This document shows positions 25,841-33,825 of a stretch of DNA of 64,000 nucleotides, in pieces. The stretch comes from 3107 sp001483205 (GTDB lineage Bacteria > Pseudomonadota > Alphaproteobacteria > Rhodobacterales > Rhodobacteraceae): assembly GCA_964291375.2 (NCBI GenBank), contig OZ219809.1:2294001-2358000 (forward strand). Direction: 5' to 3'. The translations under genes and the position numbers were made by a program. The notes below the pieces were generated by a model that was not told where the DNA came from, ran no database searches, and was given only the letters and a program-made list of their open reading frames with translations. Within the stretch, counting starts at the first letter, position 1. Every line of letters begins with the position of its first letter.

Positions 25841-26056
25841 TAGCCTGACGCCCGGATTTTGAGTCCAGGCCCCGGTCCTGACCCCGCCCGGTCGCAAGAC
25901 CGACCCGCACCCCTTTGCGGACCGGACGCGGGTTTTGCCTCTTTGCCGGAATGTAAGGGCTTACATTTTCGGTGAAAGCGCTTACATCCATGCAGCAGCG
26001 CCCTGACAGGACCGGGGGCGGAGTGTGTGATCAATTTCACGTCGCCACGCTATATG
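25841..26056. repeat. Dispersed repeat carrying a LacI-type double operator
   Basis: Modules: TATAGCCTGACG..CCGGATTTTGAGTCC, CCCGGTC-GCAA-GACCG hairpin, TTTGCCTCTTTGCCGG, two operator-like palindromes, CATGCAGCAGCGCCCTGACA and GTGATCAATTTCACGTCGCC. The operator-bearing half recurs inverted at 57452-57570. It occupies most of the glnE-STAS gap (25711-26214), whose remaining part holds parS and, after 26060, nothing I can identify. Confidence 0.75.
25952..25986. promoter_or_regulatory. Tandem LacI-family operator-like sites
   Basis: TGTAAGGGCTTACA (25952-25965) and TGAAAGCGCTTACA (25973-25986). The second fits the LacI/GalR consensus TGNAANCGNTTNCA; the first differs only in its central GG. 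Spacing is 21 bp, two helical turns. The nearest downstream gene is the STAS gene of the partner-switching unit. Confidence 0.55.
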
Positions 26057-26214
26057 TCGCCCAAAAAGCACCTGCCGCCCGCCTTTTTTGCAAGCGACAG
26101 GCGTATCCACAGGCCCCGACACCCGCCATCAACAAACACTATTCCATTATGGTCAGGTTCTGTTATTATCCGTCCCGGTGTATCGCCACGCGGAAAAATC
26201 TTCGGGGAATGATG

Positions 26215-26553
26215 ATGGATTTGAAAATCTTACAGGACGGGCAGGCTCTGATTGCCGAAATCGACGGGCGCATCGACGGTGCCACGGCCCATGACTTCGA
26301 GGGAAAGGTGACATCCTCTATCCCTGACGACGGCCATGCGGTGATCTGCGACCTGAGCGGCGTTTCCTATGTCAGCAGTGCCGGGCTGCGCGCAATCCTG
26401 TTGATCGCAAAGCGGCTCTCGAAACAAAATGCTTCGTTTTCGATCTGCGGCCTGAGTGAGCCGGTGGCCGAGGTGTTCCGCATCTCGGGCTTTGACAAGA
26501 TCATCCGCGTTCACAAGAGCCGGAAGGACGCACTGGCCGAAGCAAACGCCTGA
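26215..26553 (+). CDS. STAS-domain anti-sigma-factor antagonist (RsbV/SpoIIAA-like)
   Basis: 112 residues, one STAS domain. The phosphorylation site is in DLSGVSYVSSAGLRAIL (the second Ser of SSAG, about S55). In partner switching this protein is phosphorylated by an RsbW-type kinase and dephosphorylated by an RsbU-type PP2C phosphatase; both are encoded in the same unit. Three ATGs in a row (26209, 26212, 26215); GGGGA spacing favours the last. It is followed after 14 bases by the kinase gene. No sigma factor is adjacent, so the output may not be transcriptional. Confidence 0.88.
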   Translation: MDLKILQDGQALIAEIDGRIDGATAHDFEGKVTSSIPDDGHAVICDLSGVSYVSSAGLRAILLIAKRLSKQNASFSICGLSEPVAEVFRISGFDKIIRVHKSRKDALAEANA

Positions 26554-26567
26554 TCCCGTAGGCCGAC

Positions 26568-27866
26568 ATGCCGGACATTGAGCGCCTTCAGATCGAAAGC
26601 CAGGTCGAGAACCTCTCAAAGGTCGTGTCGTGGATTGATGATTTCTGCGCCGGACACGCTCCGGCGGCGGCGTTCGGGCACAAGCTGCAAATCACCGCCG
26701 AAGAGCTGATCGTCAACATCGTCACCCATGGTTACGGGGAAAGCCGTAAGGACGGGCGGATATGGCTTGCCCTGCATCCGCAGCCCGAAGGCGTGGCGAT
26801 GGCCATCGAGGACGAAGCGCCGCCGTTTGATCCGCTGAAGGACAGCCCGTCGCCCGACACCGACGCCGATATAGAAGACCGGCAGATCGGCGGGCTGGGG
26901 GTGATGTTCGTGCGGGAAATGGCCGACCGGGTGGCCTATAGCCATGCAGAGCGCAACCGGATCGTCCTTGTCTTTGGGCCGGGACCATTCCCCGAGCCGT
27001 CCGATACCGGGCGGGACAAGGGCGGCCCGTCCGGCCCCGGCGGTTCCGGCGCTGCCGCACAAGGCGGCCCGGATGACAAGGCCCCCCATGACGGCCCCCG
27101 ATGGCGACCCGGCAAGCTGACCATGCAGGTTCTTGCGGTGCTGTTGCTGCTGCCCATGGCCGGGATCGCCGCAGCCGGGGCGTTGAATTTTCTGAAATTC
27201 GAGCGCGTTCTGATAACCACCGCTGCCGCCCGCTATGACCCGATCCTGCACGAGCTTGTCCGCGCCATCGGTGACAGTCTCGGCGAGGGCCTGACCCTGG
27301 CCTCAACCCGGACCACCGAGCAACTGATAGAGCGCTCTGCGGCGCAGTTCGACGGGGCCTTTCATCTGACCGTGCAGGACACGGACGGCGCGGTGCTGTT
27401 CACCACCTGGCCCGATGATGAAAACCACGGCACCGTCACCCCGGCCCTGCCTGACCTGCCGGCCCTGTCACCGGCGGAAACCCGGCATGTTTTCGCCCAA
27501 GAGGACAGGTTTGTCACCCAGATGGCGATCTTTCAGAACGACGCCCCGATCGGTGTGCTCACGCTTTCCCATGATGCCACGGCGGTCAGGTCCACCCTGC
27601 CCGGCCTTGCCCGCCGCATCACCGATGCCGGGGTTTTTTCGGTGATTCCGGCGCTGGCTTTGCTGGCCCTGTTGGTGCTGATCGTGCTTGGCAGGATCGA
27701 AGGCCGGTTTCATAACCGAAGGGCCGCGGTCGAGGGCGTCGGCAACCCGGACAGCCCCTATCCGGGGTCTTTCGACCCGTTGGTGCGGACGGTCTGGCGG
27801 ATCGGGCGGGTCGGAGAGGACACCGCCGCGCCTGCCGCCGCCGAAACCGGGGATCGGTCAGCATGA
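26568..27866 (+). CDS. RsbW-like serine kinase fused to a C-terminal membrane sensor
   Basis: 432 residues. N-terminal GHKL ATPase/kinase domain (~1-135): N-box ITAEELIVNIVTHGY, G1-like IEDEAPPFDP (the usual Gly of D-x-G replaced), G2 GGLGVMFVREMADRV. A Gly/Pro-rich linker (~137-180) follows, then TM1 (~185-207), a ~145-residue extracytoplasmic region, TM2 (~357-375) and a short cytoplasmic tail. Soluble RsbW proteins lack this extension; a sensor placed after, not before, the kinase is odd. It likely phosphorylates the STAS protein under control of an outside signal. The stop overlaps the next start by four bases. Confidence 0.82.
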   Translation: MPDIERLQIESQVENLSKVVSWIDDFCAGHAPAAAFGHKLQITAEELIVNIVTHGYGESRKDGRIWLALHPQPEGVAMAIEDEAPPFDPLKDSPSPDTDADIEDRQIGGLGVMFVREMADRVAYSHAERNRIVLVFGPGPFPEPSDTGRDKGGPSGPGGSGAAAQGGPDDKAPHDGPRWRPGKLTMQVLAVLLLLPMAGIAAAGALNFLKFERVLITTAAARYDPILHELVRAIGDSLGEGLTLASTRTTEQLIERSAAQFDGAFHLTVQDTDGAVLFTTWPDDENHGTVTPALPDLPALSPAETRHVFAQEDRFVTQMAIFQNDAPIGVLTLSHDATAVRSTLPGLARRITDAGVFSVIPALALLALLVLIVLGRIEGRFHNRRAAVEGVGNPDSPYPGSFDPLVRTVWRIGRVGEDTAAPAAAETGDRSA

Positions 27867-30013
27867 CATCCGGCCTGCGTCCCATCCTGGTGGTGCCGTT
27901 TCTTGCCCTGGTCCTGATGCCCTTTCTGCTGTTCGGCTTTCTGTCCGTGCGCATTTTCGAGAACCGCCTTTTGCCGGAGGTGGAGGCCCAGACAATCACC
28001 GCCGCCATGGGGGTGCAGCGGCGGATCAACCATGCCATTGACACCTTTGGCGGGCTGCATACCCTGCGCGATGTAGAGCCGGTGCTCGACAATGCCCGCC
28101 TGTCGGCATCGGGGATGAGCTTTCTGGCGCTCACCGGACCACAGGGGCAAATCAGGCATATCTCTACCGATGACACACAGGCGGTTGATCTGGCGCTCAC
28201 CCGGATGGCCGAACCGGTTTCCCCGACATTCACCAACCGGCTGTTGGCAGTCTGGGAGGGCATGACCGGCACGCCGCTGGTGGAGACCATCACCATGACC
28301 AGCCGCCGGGCCGGGGATCTGCTGGTCACCAGCCTGCCCCTTGGGGATGATCCGCTCAGGCCCGCCGGGGTTCTTCATGCCGGGGTTGACATCGGGCTGC
28401 TTGATGCGCTGAAGCAGGACATATGGTTTGACACCGCGACGCTGGTGCTGGCGACCGTTCTTGTCGCCGTTGAGCTTTTGATCCTGATCTTTGCCGTCTT
28501 CATCCTGCGCCCGGCCTGGATGGTCGATTTCCTGACCGCCCGGCTGGCAGTGCGGGATTTGCGCTTTACCGTCACCCCCCGGCGGGGCGGCGCGCTGCAA
28601 GCGCTGATCCAGAAGGTTGATGGCATCATCACCCGGATCGGGGCCATGGCCCGTGCGCGCTCTGTGCAATCTCTGGGCCTGCGGCTGCCCGAGGCAGATG
28701 ACCCGCCGCGCCCGATCCGCCCCCCTGCCGTCAGCTACATCCGCCTGCCGCTGTTCCTGTTCTTTCTGTCCGAGGCCATTCTGCGCCCGATCCTGCCGCA
28801 GTTTCTGGGGCAGTTCGCCCCGCCCGACAGCGACCCGGACTTTCGCACCGGGCTGGTCATGGCCGGTTTCATGGCCGCATCCCTTATCGCCGTGCTGGCC
28901 GGTTCGATCTTTGCAGATCGGACCAGCCCGCGCCTGATGTTTCTGCTGGGTGCGCTGTTTTCCTGCGCCGGGGTGGGCGGCCACCTGATGGCGGGGGATT
29001 TCACCACCATCCTGCTGGCGCGCTCCGTGACCGGGTTCGGTTACGGGCTGGTCTATGCCGCCGGGCAGGTCTATATCGCCCAACACGCCAGACCCACCCG
29101 CCGCAGTTCCGGCTTTTCGCTGTTTCTTGCGGTGATTGTGGCCGCAGAGATCACCGGCCCGGCACTGGGCGGTATTCTGGCCGACCGGCTGGGGCAGGAA
29201 CCGGTTCTGGCCGCCGCAGCACTGGCCGCCGGGGTCTCGGCGCTGGCCTGCCTGTTCCTGATCTCTCGCCTGCCGCCTGATCTGACCGATTCGGCCACGG
29301 AACCCGCGCCCCTTGCCCCGCCGGACGACAGCACGGCCCGGGAACGGCTGTCCGAACAGTGGGCGGTGTTGCGGGAAATCCTCAGAAACCCCCGGTTTAT
29401 CGTGGTCATCATCTGCTTTGCCATTCCCGCCAAGGCCCTGCTGACGGGGGGGATGTTTCTGCTGGTGCCGCTGGCGGTGGTGGCCGTTGGCGGCAGCGCC
29501 GCAGACAGCGCGCGGGTGCTGATGGGATACGGCATTGCCATCCTGCTGCTTGCGCCGCTGCTTGCGCCGCTGGCCGACCGCTGGCGGCGCTTTGGTGTCT
29601 CGGTGGCCATCGGCAGCATGATCGCCGGGGCCGGGTTCATCCTTCCCCATGCGTGGAGCGTTCTTGACGGCGGCGGGCTGAGGGTGCTTCTGGCCGCCAC
29701 ATTGCTGTTCGGGGTCGGGCAAACCCTGTCGATTCCCACACAGGTCAGCCTGCTGATGCAGGTGGCCGACCGGCAGGTAGAACGCACCGGGCCGGGGCCG
29801 GTGCTCGGCATCTTCCGCTTTCTCGAACGGCTTGGCTCTCTGGCCGGGCCGCTGATCGCGGGCGGGCTGCTGCTGTCGTTTCCCCCGGACATGGCGCTGA
29901 TGTGGATGGGGCTGGGGGCGGCATTGCTGGCGGCCTGCGGCATGAGCTGGCTTCTGGCTGTCGGACAACAGAGTGAGGAGGAAGCAATCCGTGACCTGCT
30001 TATCGAGACGTAA
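27863..30013 (+). CDS. Sensor-like module fused to an MFS transporter
   Basis: 716 residues. TM1 (~8-29), a ~160-residue extracytoplasmic domain (30-190), TM2 (~192-216) and a HAMP-like linker (217-285) give the plan of a chemoreceptor or kinase input half. From ~290 on is a complete 12-helix major facilitator: LVMAGFMAASLIAVLAGSIF, ADRTSPRLMFLLGALFS (A-motif like), FGYGLVYAAGQVYIAQHARP, GPALGGILADRLG, and a second half from NPRFIVVIICFAIPAKALL. A transporter driven or gated by its own sensor would be a 'transceptor'. Overlaps its neighbours on both sides (4 and 23 bases), so it is firmly part of the unit. Confidence 0.82.
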   Translation: MTSGLRPILVVPFLALVLMPFLLFGFLSVRIFENRLLPEVEAQTITAAMGVQRRINHAIDTFGGLHTLRDVEPVLDNARLSASGMSFLALTGPQGQIRHISTDDTQAVDLALTRMAEPVSPTFTNRLLAVWEGMTGTPLVETITMTSRRAGDLLVTSLPLGDDPLRPAGVLHAGVDIGLLDALKQDIWFDTATLVLATVLVAVELLILIFAVFILRPAWMVDFLTARLAVRDLRFTVTPRRGGALQALIQKVDGIITRIGAMARARSVQSLGLRLPEADDPPRPIRPPAVSYIRLPLFLFFLSEAILRPILPQFLGQFAPPDSDPDFRTGLVMAGFMAASLIAVLAGSIFADRTSPRLMFLLGALFSCAGVGGHLMAGDFTTILLARSVTGFGYGLVYAAGQVYIAQHARPTRRSSGFSLFLAVIVAAEITGPALGGILADRLGQEPVLAAAALAAGVSALACLFLISRLPPDLTDSATEPAPLAPPDDSTARERLSEQWAVLREILRNPRFIVVIICFAIPAKALLTGGMFLLVPLAVVAVGGSAADSARVLMGYGIAILLLAPLLAPLADRWRRFGVSVAIGSMIAGAGFILPHAWSVLDGGGLRVLLAATLLFGVGQTLSIPTQVSLLMQVADRQVERTGPGPVLGIFRFLERLGSLAGPLIAGGLLLSFPPDMALMWMGLGAALLAACGMSWLLAVGQQSEEEAIRDLLIET

Positions 30014-31025
30014 GTTCCTGACCGCTTCCCTGTCTGCCACCGTTGCCGGGGCCGTGCCCCTTCGCCACGGGCGGGCGACGACAGAAAGGAAAACCATCTT
30101 CATGGTGCTGTGGCGCGGGGAAACCAATGTCGAGGCGGGGTTTCGGGCGCATTTTGCCGAGGCCGGTCTGCCGGTTGACTATATCGTGCGCTCGCTTGAC
30201 CGCGACACCGGCCGCCTGCCGGGGATTATTGCCGAGATTGAACAGGCCGCCCCCGATCTGGTCTACACCTGGGGAACGTCCGTGACACTGGGAATCGCTG
30301 GCCGCGACCCGGAACTGGCCGACGGGCCGGAGGATTATCCGCCCCGCGTCACCGACCGGCCGGTCCTGTTCACCATGGTGTCGCAACCGGTGCGCTCGCG
30401 CATCATCAAGACCTTCGGACCAACCGGGCGCAACCTGACCGGGATCAGCCATATCGTGCCGCTGAAGACCCAGTTTCAGGCGATGCAGGCTTACATGCCG
30501 GTGGATCGGGTCGCGGTGATTTACACGCCGAGCGAACCCAATTCGGTGCTGATTGTCGAGCAGCTTATCGCCCTCGGGCACCGGATGAACATCCGCATAG
30601 ACGACTTTCCGGCCCCGCTTGATGACGAAGGCCACCCGAATCCGGCGGCCCTGCCCGATCTGGTGGCCCGCGCGGCGGCGGCGGGGCCGCAGTTTCTCTA
30701 TCTCGGCCCTGACAGCTTCATCGGCCAGTATGCCCGCGAGGTCACCGATCTGGCCAACACCCGGCGGTTGCCCTCTTTTGCCTCGACCGAGCGGATGCTG
30801 GAATCGTCGGATGCGCTTTACGGGCTGGTCGCCCCCTATGAGAAAGTCGGGCGTTTCACCGCCACCAAAGCAGAGCAAATCCTGTTCGGCAATCAGGCCC
30901 CAGGGGACATTCCGGTCGAGGTGTTGCCGGAGTTTTCCTATCTGATCCGCGCCGATGTCGCCCGCGGGCTGGAGATTTATCCCAGCCTGTCCTTGCTTGA
31001 TTATGCAGAGATTATCGGCCCGTGA
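29991..31025 (+). CDS. ABC-type substrate-binding protein, Tat-exported, without an ABC transporter
   Basis: 344 residues from the GTG at 29991, preceded by GAGGAGGAAG; a GTG at 29973 is possible but lacks such a site. The N-terminus SRRKFLTASLSATVAGAV has the twin-arginine pattern. The mature part has the type I periplasmic binding fold of the ABC_sub_bind (DUF534/TrpX-like) family: IFMVLWRGETNVEAGF, VYTWGTSVTLGIAG, GPTGRNLTGISHIVPLKTQ, FASTERMLESSDALYGLV. No permease or ATPase is in the unit, so it may present ligand to the membrane sensors or the MFS protein. Overlaps the MFS gene by 23 bases and the acetyltransferase by four. Confidence 0.85.
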   Translation: MTCLSRRKFLTASLSATVAGAVPLRHGRATTERKTIFMVLWRGETNVEAGFRAHFAEAGLPVDYIVRSLDRDTGRLPGIIAEIEQAAPDLVYTWGTSVTLGIAGRDPELADGPEDYPPRVTDRPVLFTMVSQPVRSRIIKTFGPTGRNLTGISHIVPLKTQFQAMQAYMPVDRVAVIYTPSEPNSVLIVEQLIALGHRMNIRIDDFPAPLDDEGHPNPAALPDLVARAAAAGPQFLYLGPDSFIGQYAREVTDLANTRRLPSFASTERMLESSDALYGLVAPYEKVGRFTATKAEQILFGNQAPGDIPVEVLPEFSYLIRADVARGLEIYPSLSLLDYAEIIGP

Positions 31026-31819
31026 TGATGGCAATGCCCCGCGAAGACCCCCCCCCTCATGGTGCCGCCGCAGCGCCGGATCAGGCCCGCCTGACGCGGG
31101 CGGTTCGCGCCGTGCTGGACCGGCAGGGGCGGGCGCAGACCCTGCCGCCGGACATCCGGTTGCGCCTTGCCGGGCCGGAGGACATATCGGTGCTGACGGC
31201 ACTGAACGCCGACGCGATCAGAGAGTGGGGCCGCGCGGGGCTGTTCATGCCGATGCCTGAAGCGTTCTTTGGCGAGATGATCCGCGACGGCATTATCCTT
31301 CTGCCGGAACGGGCCGGAAAGGTGCAGGGTTACAGCATTGCCGTTCCCGCCGGGGGTGGTCATCCGCCATTCCTGCCCGCAGACGGCCACGGCAAAACCG
31401 GCCTGATGTTCGGCACCGCGCTTGATCCGGCGTTGCGCGGTCAGGGCTGGCAGCTCCGGCTGATCCGCCTGCGGCTGGAGGCCTTTCAAGAGGCAGGCTT
31501 TGCCGAGGCGCAATGCACCGTTTCGCCCTTCAACACGCCGTCCCTGCGCAACCTCTTGCGCGCGGGCTTCTGTGTCACCGCCCTGAAGACCCTGCTCGAC
31601 AAACACCCCCGCTTTGTGCTGCAACATGATTTCGGGCGGACGGTGACCACCGGCCCGAAACACGGCCTGCCCCTGCCCCAAAACGGCGATTTACCGGACC
31701 ATGCGGCACTGCTGGCGGACGGGTTTGTTGCCTTCGGGCTTGAAAAGAGCAAACCGGTCACCCTGTTCTATGCTGCCCGGCGGCATCAGGATCAGGGCAC
31801 CGGTTGTCCGCCGACATGA
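31022..31819 (+). CDS. GNAT-family acetyltransferase of the partner-switching unit
   Basis: 265 residues, no membrane segment. A ~30-residue N-terminal extension precedes a GNAT fold: IRLRLAGPEDISVLTALNAD, then MFGTALDPALRGQGWQLRLI with the acetyl-CoA loop R-G-Q-G-W, and CTVSPFNTPSLRNLLRAGF. The C-terminus (~200-265) is divergent. It could modify a partner protein or a small metabolite; the acceptor is unknown. Starts in an ATGA overlap with the binding-protein gene and ends in an ATGA overlap with the phosphatase gene, so it is made in step with them. Confidence 0.82.
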   Translation: MMMAMPREDPPPHGAAAAPDQARLTRAVRAVLDRQGRAQTLPPDIRLRLAGPEDISVLTALNADAIREWGRAGLFMPMPEAFFGEMIRDGIILLPERAGKVQGYSIAVPAGGGHPPFLPADGHGKTGLMFGTALDPALRGQGWQLRLIRLRLEAFQEAGFAEAQCTVSPFNTPSLRNLLRAGFCVTALKTLLDKHPRFVLQHDFGRTVTTGPKHGLPLPQNGDLPDHAALLADGFVAFGLEKSKPVTLFYAARRHQDQGTGCPPT

Positions 31820-33720
31820 TGGCGAAACCCGGCAAATGGCAGTCCGGAAGCGGGCTGAGTTTGCGGCAGAGCGTCACGCTGACCGCCGCTTTCGCTTTGC
31901 TGGCGGTTTCGGTGGTTCTGGTCACCTATGCAGAGATACGCAGCGCCTCGCAGGCGCATCGCCATGAGGCGGCGCGGCTTGATGTGCAGGCCGACCTGAT
32001 GGACACGATGCTTGACCTTTATCGGGAACGGCTCGGGGCGTTGGCCCGGCGGGTGGCGGCAGACCCGGAGGTGGACGCCGCCCTTCTGGCCGGTTTTGCC
32101 TCGCCCGAGGTTTCCGAGACCCTTGAGTTGGCCCGCGAGCAACTGCCCGAGCGCCCGGTGCTGGTGCTGTTCACGCCCGATGGCCAGACCCTGACCGATG
32201 CCGCTGGCGGCAGGGCCGACGCAATCCGCCCCGGTGTTCTGCCGCAAGGGGCCGCACCGGGCCTTGAGACCACCATGGTGGTCGGGGCGGATGGCGCGCC
32301 GGTTCTGGCCCATTATGCGCCGGTGCGCCGGGGCGACCGGATCGTTGGCAGTGTCGGGGCCTTTCTGCCGGTCAGCGACAGGGTGGAGGCGTTCTTTCCC
32401 GATCTGCTCGGGCTGGCCTTTCTTGATACGGATGGCGGGTTCCGAAGGCTGGCGGGCGAGTTCCCGGATGCCGCCGCCACCACCATCGGGGCCGACAGCG
32501 ACGGGCAGGCGCAAAGCCTGATCCTGCCGGACACCGAGACCCGCCGCCGTCTGGAGGCCACGCTTTTACCGTTCCGGCATGAGAGACAAGGCGCGGCGGG
32601 CAATCTGATCCTGCTGCGGGATATTACCGAGATCATCCGGCGTGAGGAATTGCTGACCAGACTGGCCTTCACCACCGTGCTGGTCATCATCATCCTGTCC
32701 CTGGGGTTGCTGATGCGGGCGCTCCGGCTGGGGTTCCGGCCTCTGGGCGCGGTGGTCCGGTTGCTCGATACCATGGTGAAGGGCGAGACCGGTTTGCGGT
32801 TTCGCGGCATGGAGGGCGGGCCGCAGGTCTGGGACGCGCCCCCGGAGGGCGATACCGGGGAAGGGGCGGCATCAGATGCAAGCTCGGGCAGAGAGATCGA
32901 CACCCTGCTTGACACGGTGGAACGGTTTCGCGCCAGCCTTGACGCCCGCAACGCGCTGATCATCGTGCGCGAGCAACTGGCCAGTGCCCGGCGTATCCAG
33001 CAATCGCTGTTGCCGGTGGAGTTTGACCTGCATCCGGGGCTTGAGGTTCACGGGCGGATGCGCGCGGCGCTCGAGGTCGGGGGGGATTTTTTCGACACCT
33101 TTCCGCTGAAAGGGGATCGGGTGGCGGTGGTGATTGCCGATGTCTCCGGCAAGGGCATCGCGGCGGCGCTGTTTGCGGCTCAGGCGAGTGCGCTGTTGCG
33201 GGCGCATTGCCTTCAGTCCGATGATCTGGCCGCGGTGGTCCGCTCTGCAAATATAGCGCTGTGCGAGCGCAACCCCGAGGATATGTTTCTGACCGCAATC
33301 CTTGCCGTGATCACGCCGGAAACCGGGCAGGTGTCGTTTGTCAGCGCCGGGCATTGTCCGCCGATGATTGCCGGGAATGACGGGGTTGTGCGGCTGGTGG
33401 AAACCGAGCCTGAGCCGGTGCTGGGCGTGTTGCCGGACCTGACATGGACACCCCATCACCTTACCCTGTCGCCGGATGACCGGATGCTGTTTTACAGCGA
33501 CGGTTTTGATGAGGCGCAGACAGGGGATGGTGTGTTGCTGGGCACGAGCGGCGCGATGAAGATGTTTCAGGATGCTTGTGCCGGGGAAACCGATTTGTCA
33601 GGGGAACGCCTGTCCCGGCTGATCCTTGACCGGATCGACGCCTTCGCCGCCGGTGCGCCCCAGTCCGATGACATCACGCTGATGGTGATCGGGCGGGCGG
33701 GTGACCGGGCTGGGGCGTGA
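31816..33720 (+). CDS. Membrane-bound RsbU/SpoIIE-type PP2C phosphatase with sensor and HAMP
   Basis: 634 residues from the ATG at 31816. TM1 (~19-39), a ~230-residue extracytoplasmic sensor (Cache-like: LFTPDGQTLTDAAGG; AHYAPVRRGDRIVGSVGAFL), TM2 (~278-300, TVLVIIILSLGLLMRAL), HAMP region, then the PP2C domain: EVGGDFFDTF, VIADVSGKGIAAALFAAQAS, VSFVSAGHCPPMI, MLFYSDGFDEAQTGDG and QSDDITLMVIG. The metal-binding aspartates are kept. It should dephosphorylate the STAS protein when its sensor is engaged. Last gene of the unit. Confidence 0.9.
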   Translation: MMAKPGKWQSGSGLSLRQSVTLTAAFALLAVSVVLVTYAEIRSASQAHRHEAARLDVQADLMDTMLDLYRERLGALARRVAADPEVDAALLAGFASPEVSETLELAREQLPERPVLVLFTPDGQTLTDAAGGRADAIRPGVLPQGAAPGLETTMVVGADGAPVLAHYAPVRRGDRIVGSVGAFLPVSDRVEAFFPDLLGLAFLDTDGGFRRLAGEFPDAAATTIGADSDGQAQSLILPDTETRRRLEATLLPFRHERQGAAGNLILLRDITEIIRREELLTRLAFTTVLVIIILSLGLLMRALRLGFRPLGAVVRLLDTMVKGETGLRFRGMEGGPQVWDAPPEGDTGEGAASDASSGREIDTLLDTVERFRASLDARNALIIVREQLASARRIQQSLLPVEFDLHPGLEVHGRMRAALEVGGDFFDTFPLKGDRVAVVIADVSGKGIAAALFAAQASALLRAHCLQSDDLAAVVRSANIALCERNPEDMFLTAILAVITPETGQVSFVSAGHCPPMIAGNDGVVRLVETEPEPVLGVLPDLTWTPHHLTLSPDDRMLFYSDGFDEAQTGDGVLLGTSGAMKMFQDACAGETDLSGERLSRLILDRIDAFAAGAPQSDDITLMVIGRAGDRAGA

Positions 33721-33825
33721 ACTCAAAATCTGATCGCCACACCGTGAATTTCTTCATAGGCAGCGCCCCCCGAACCGGCGATACTGTCACCCATCCGATT
33801 CGCATCCACTCTGGGAGGACACATC

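Noticed and set aside
26097..26190. oriC from near-DnaA boxes (GTATCCACA, TTATCCGTC)
   Set aside because: Only two imperfect boxes and no AT-rich unwinding region; not enough to call an origin.
29973..29990. Earlier GTG start for the Tat binding protein
   Set aside because: It lies within the GAGGAGG sequence that serves as ribosome site for the GTG at 29991, which places SRRKFLTA properly near the N-terminus.
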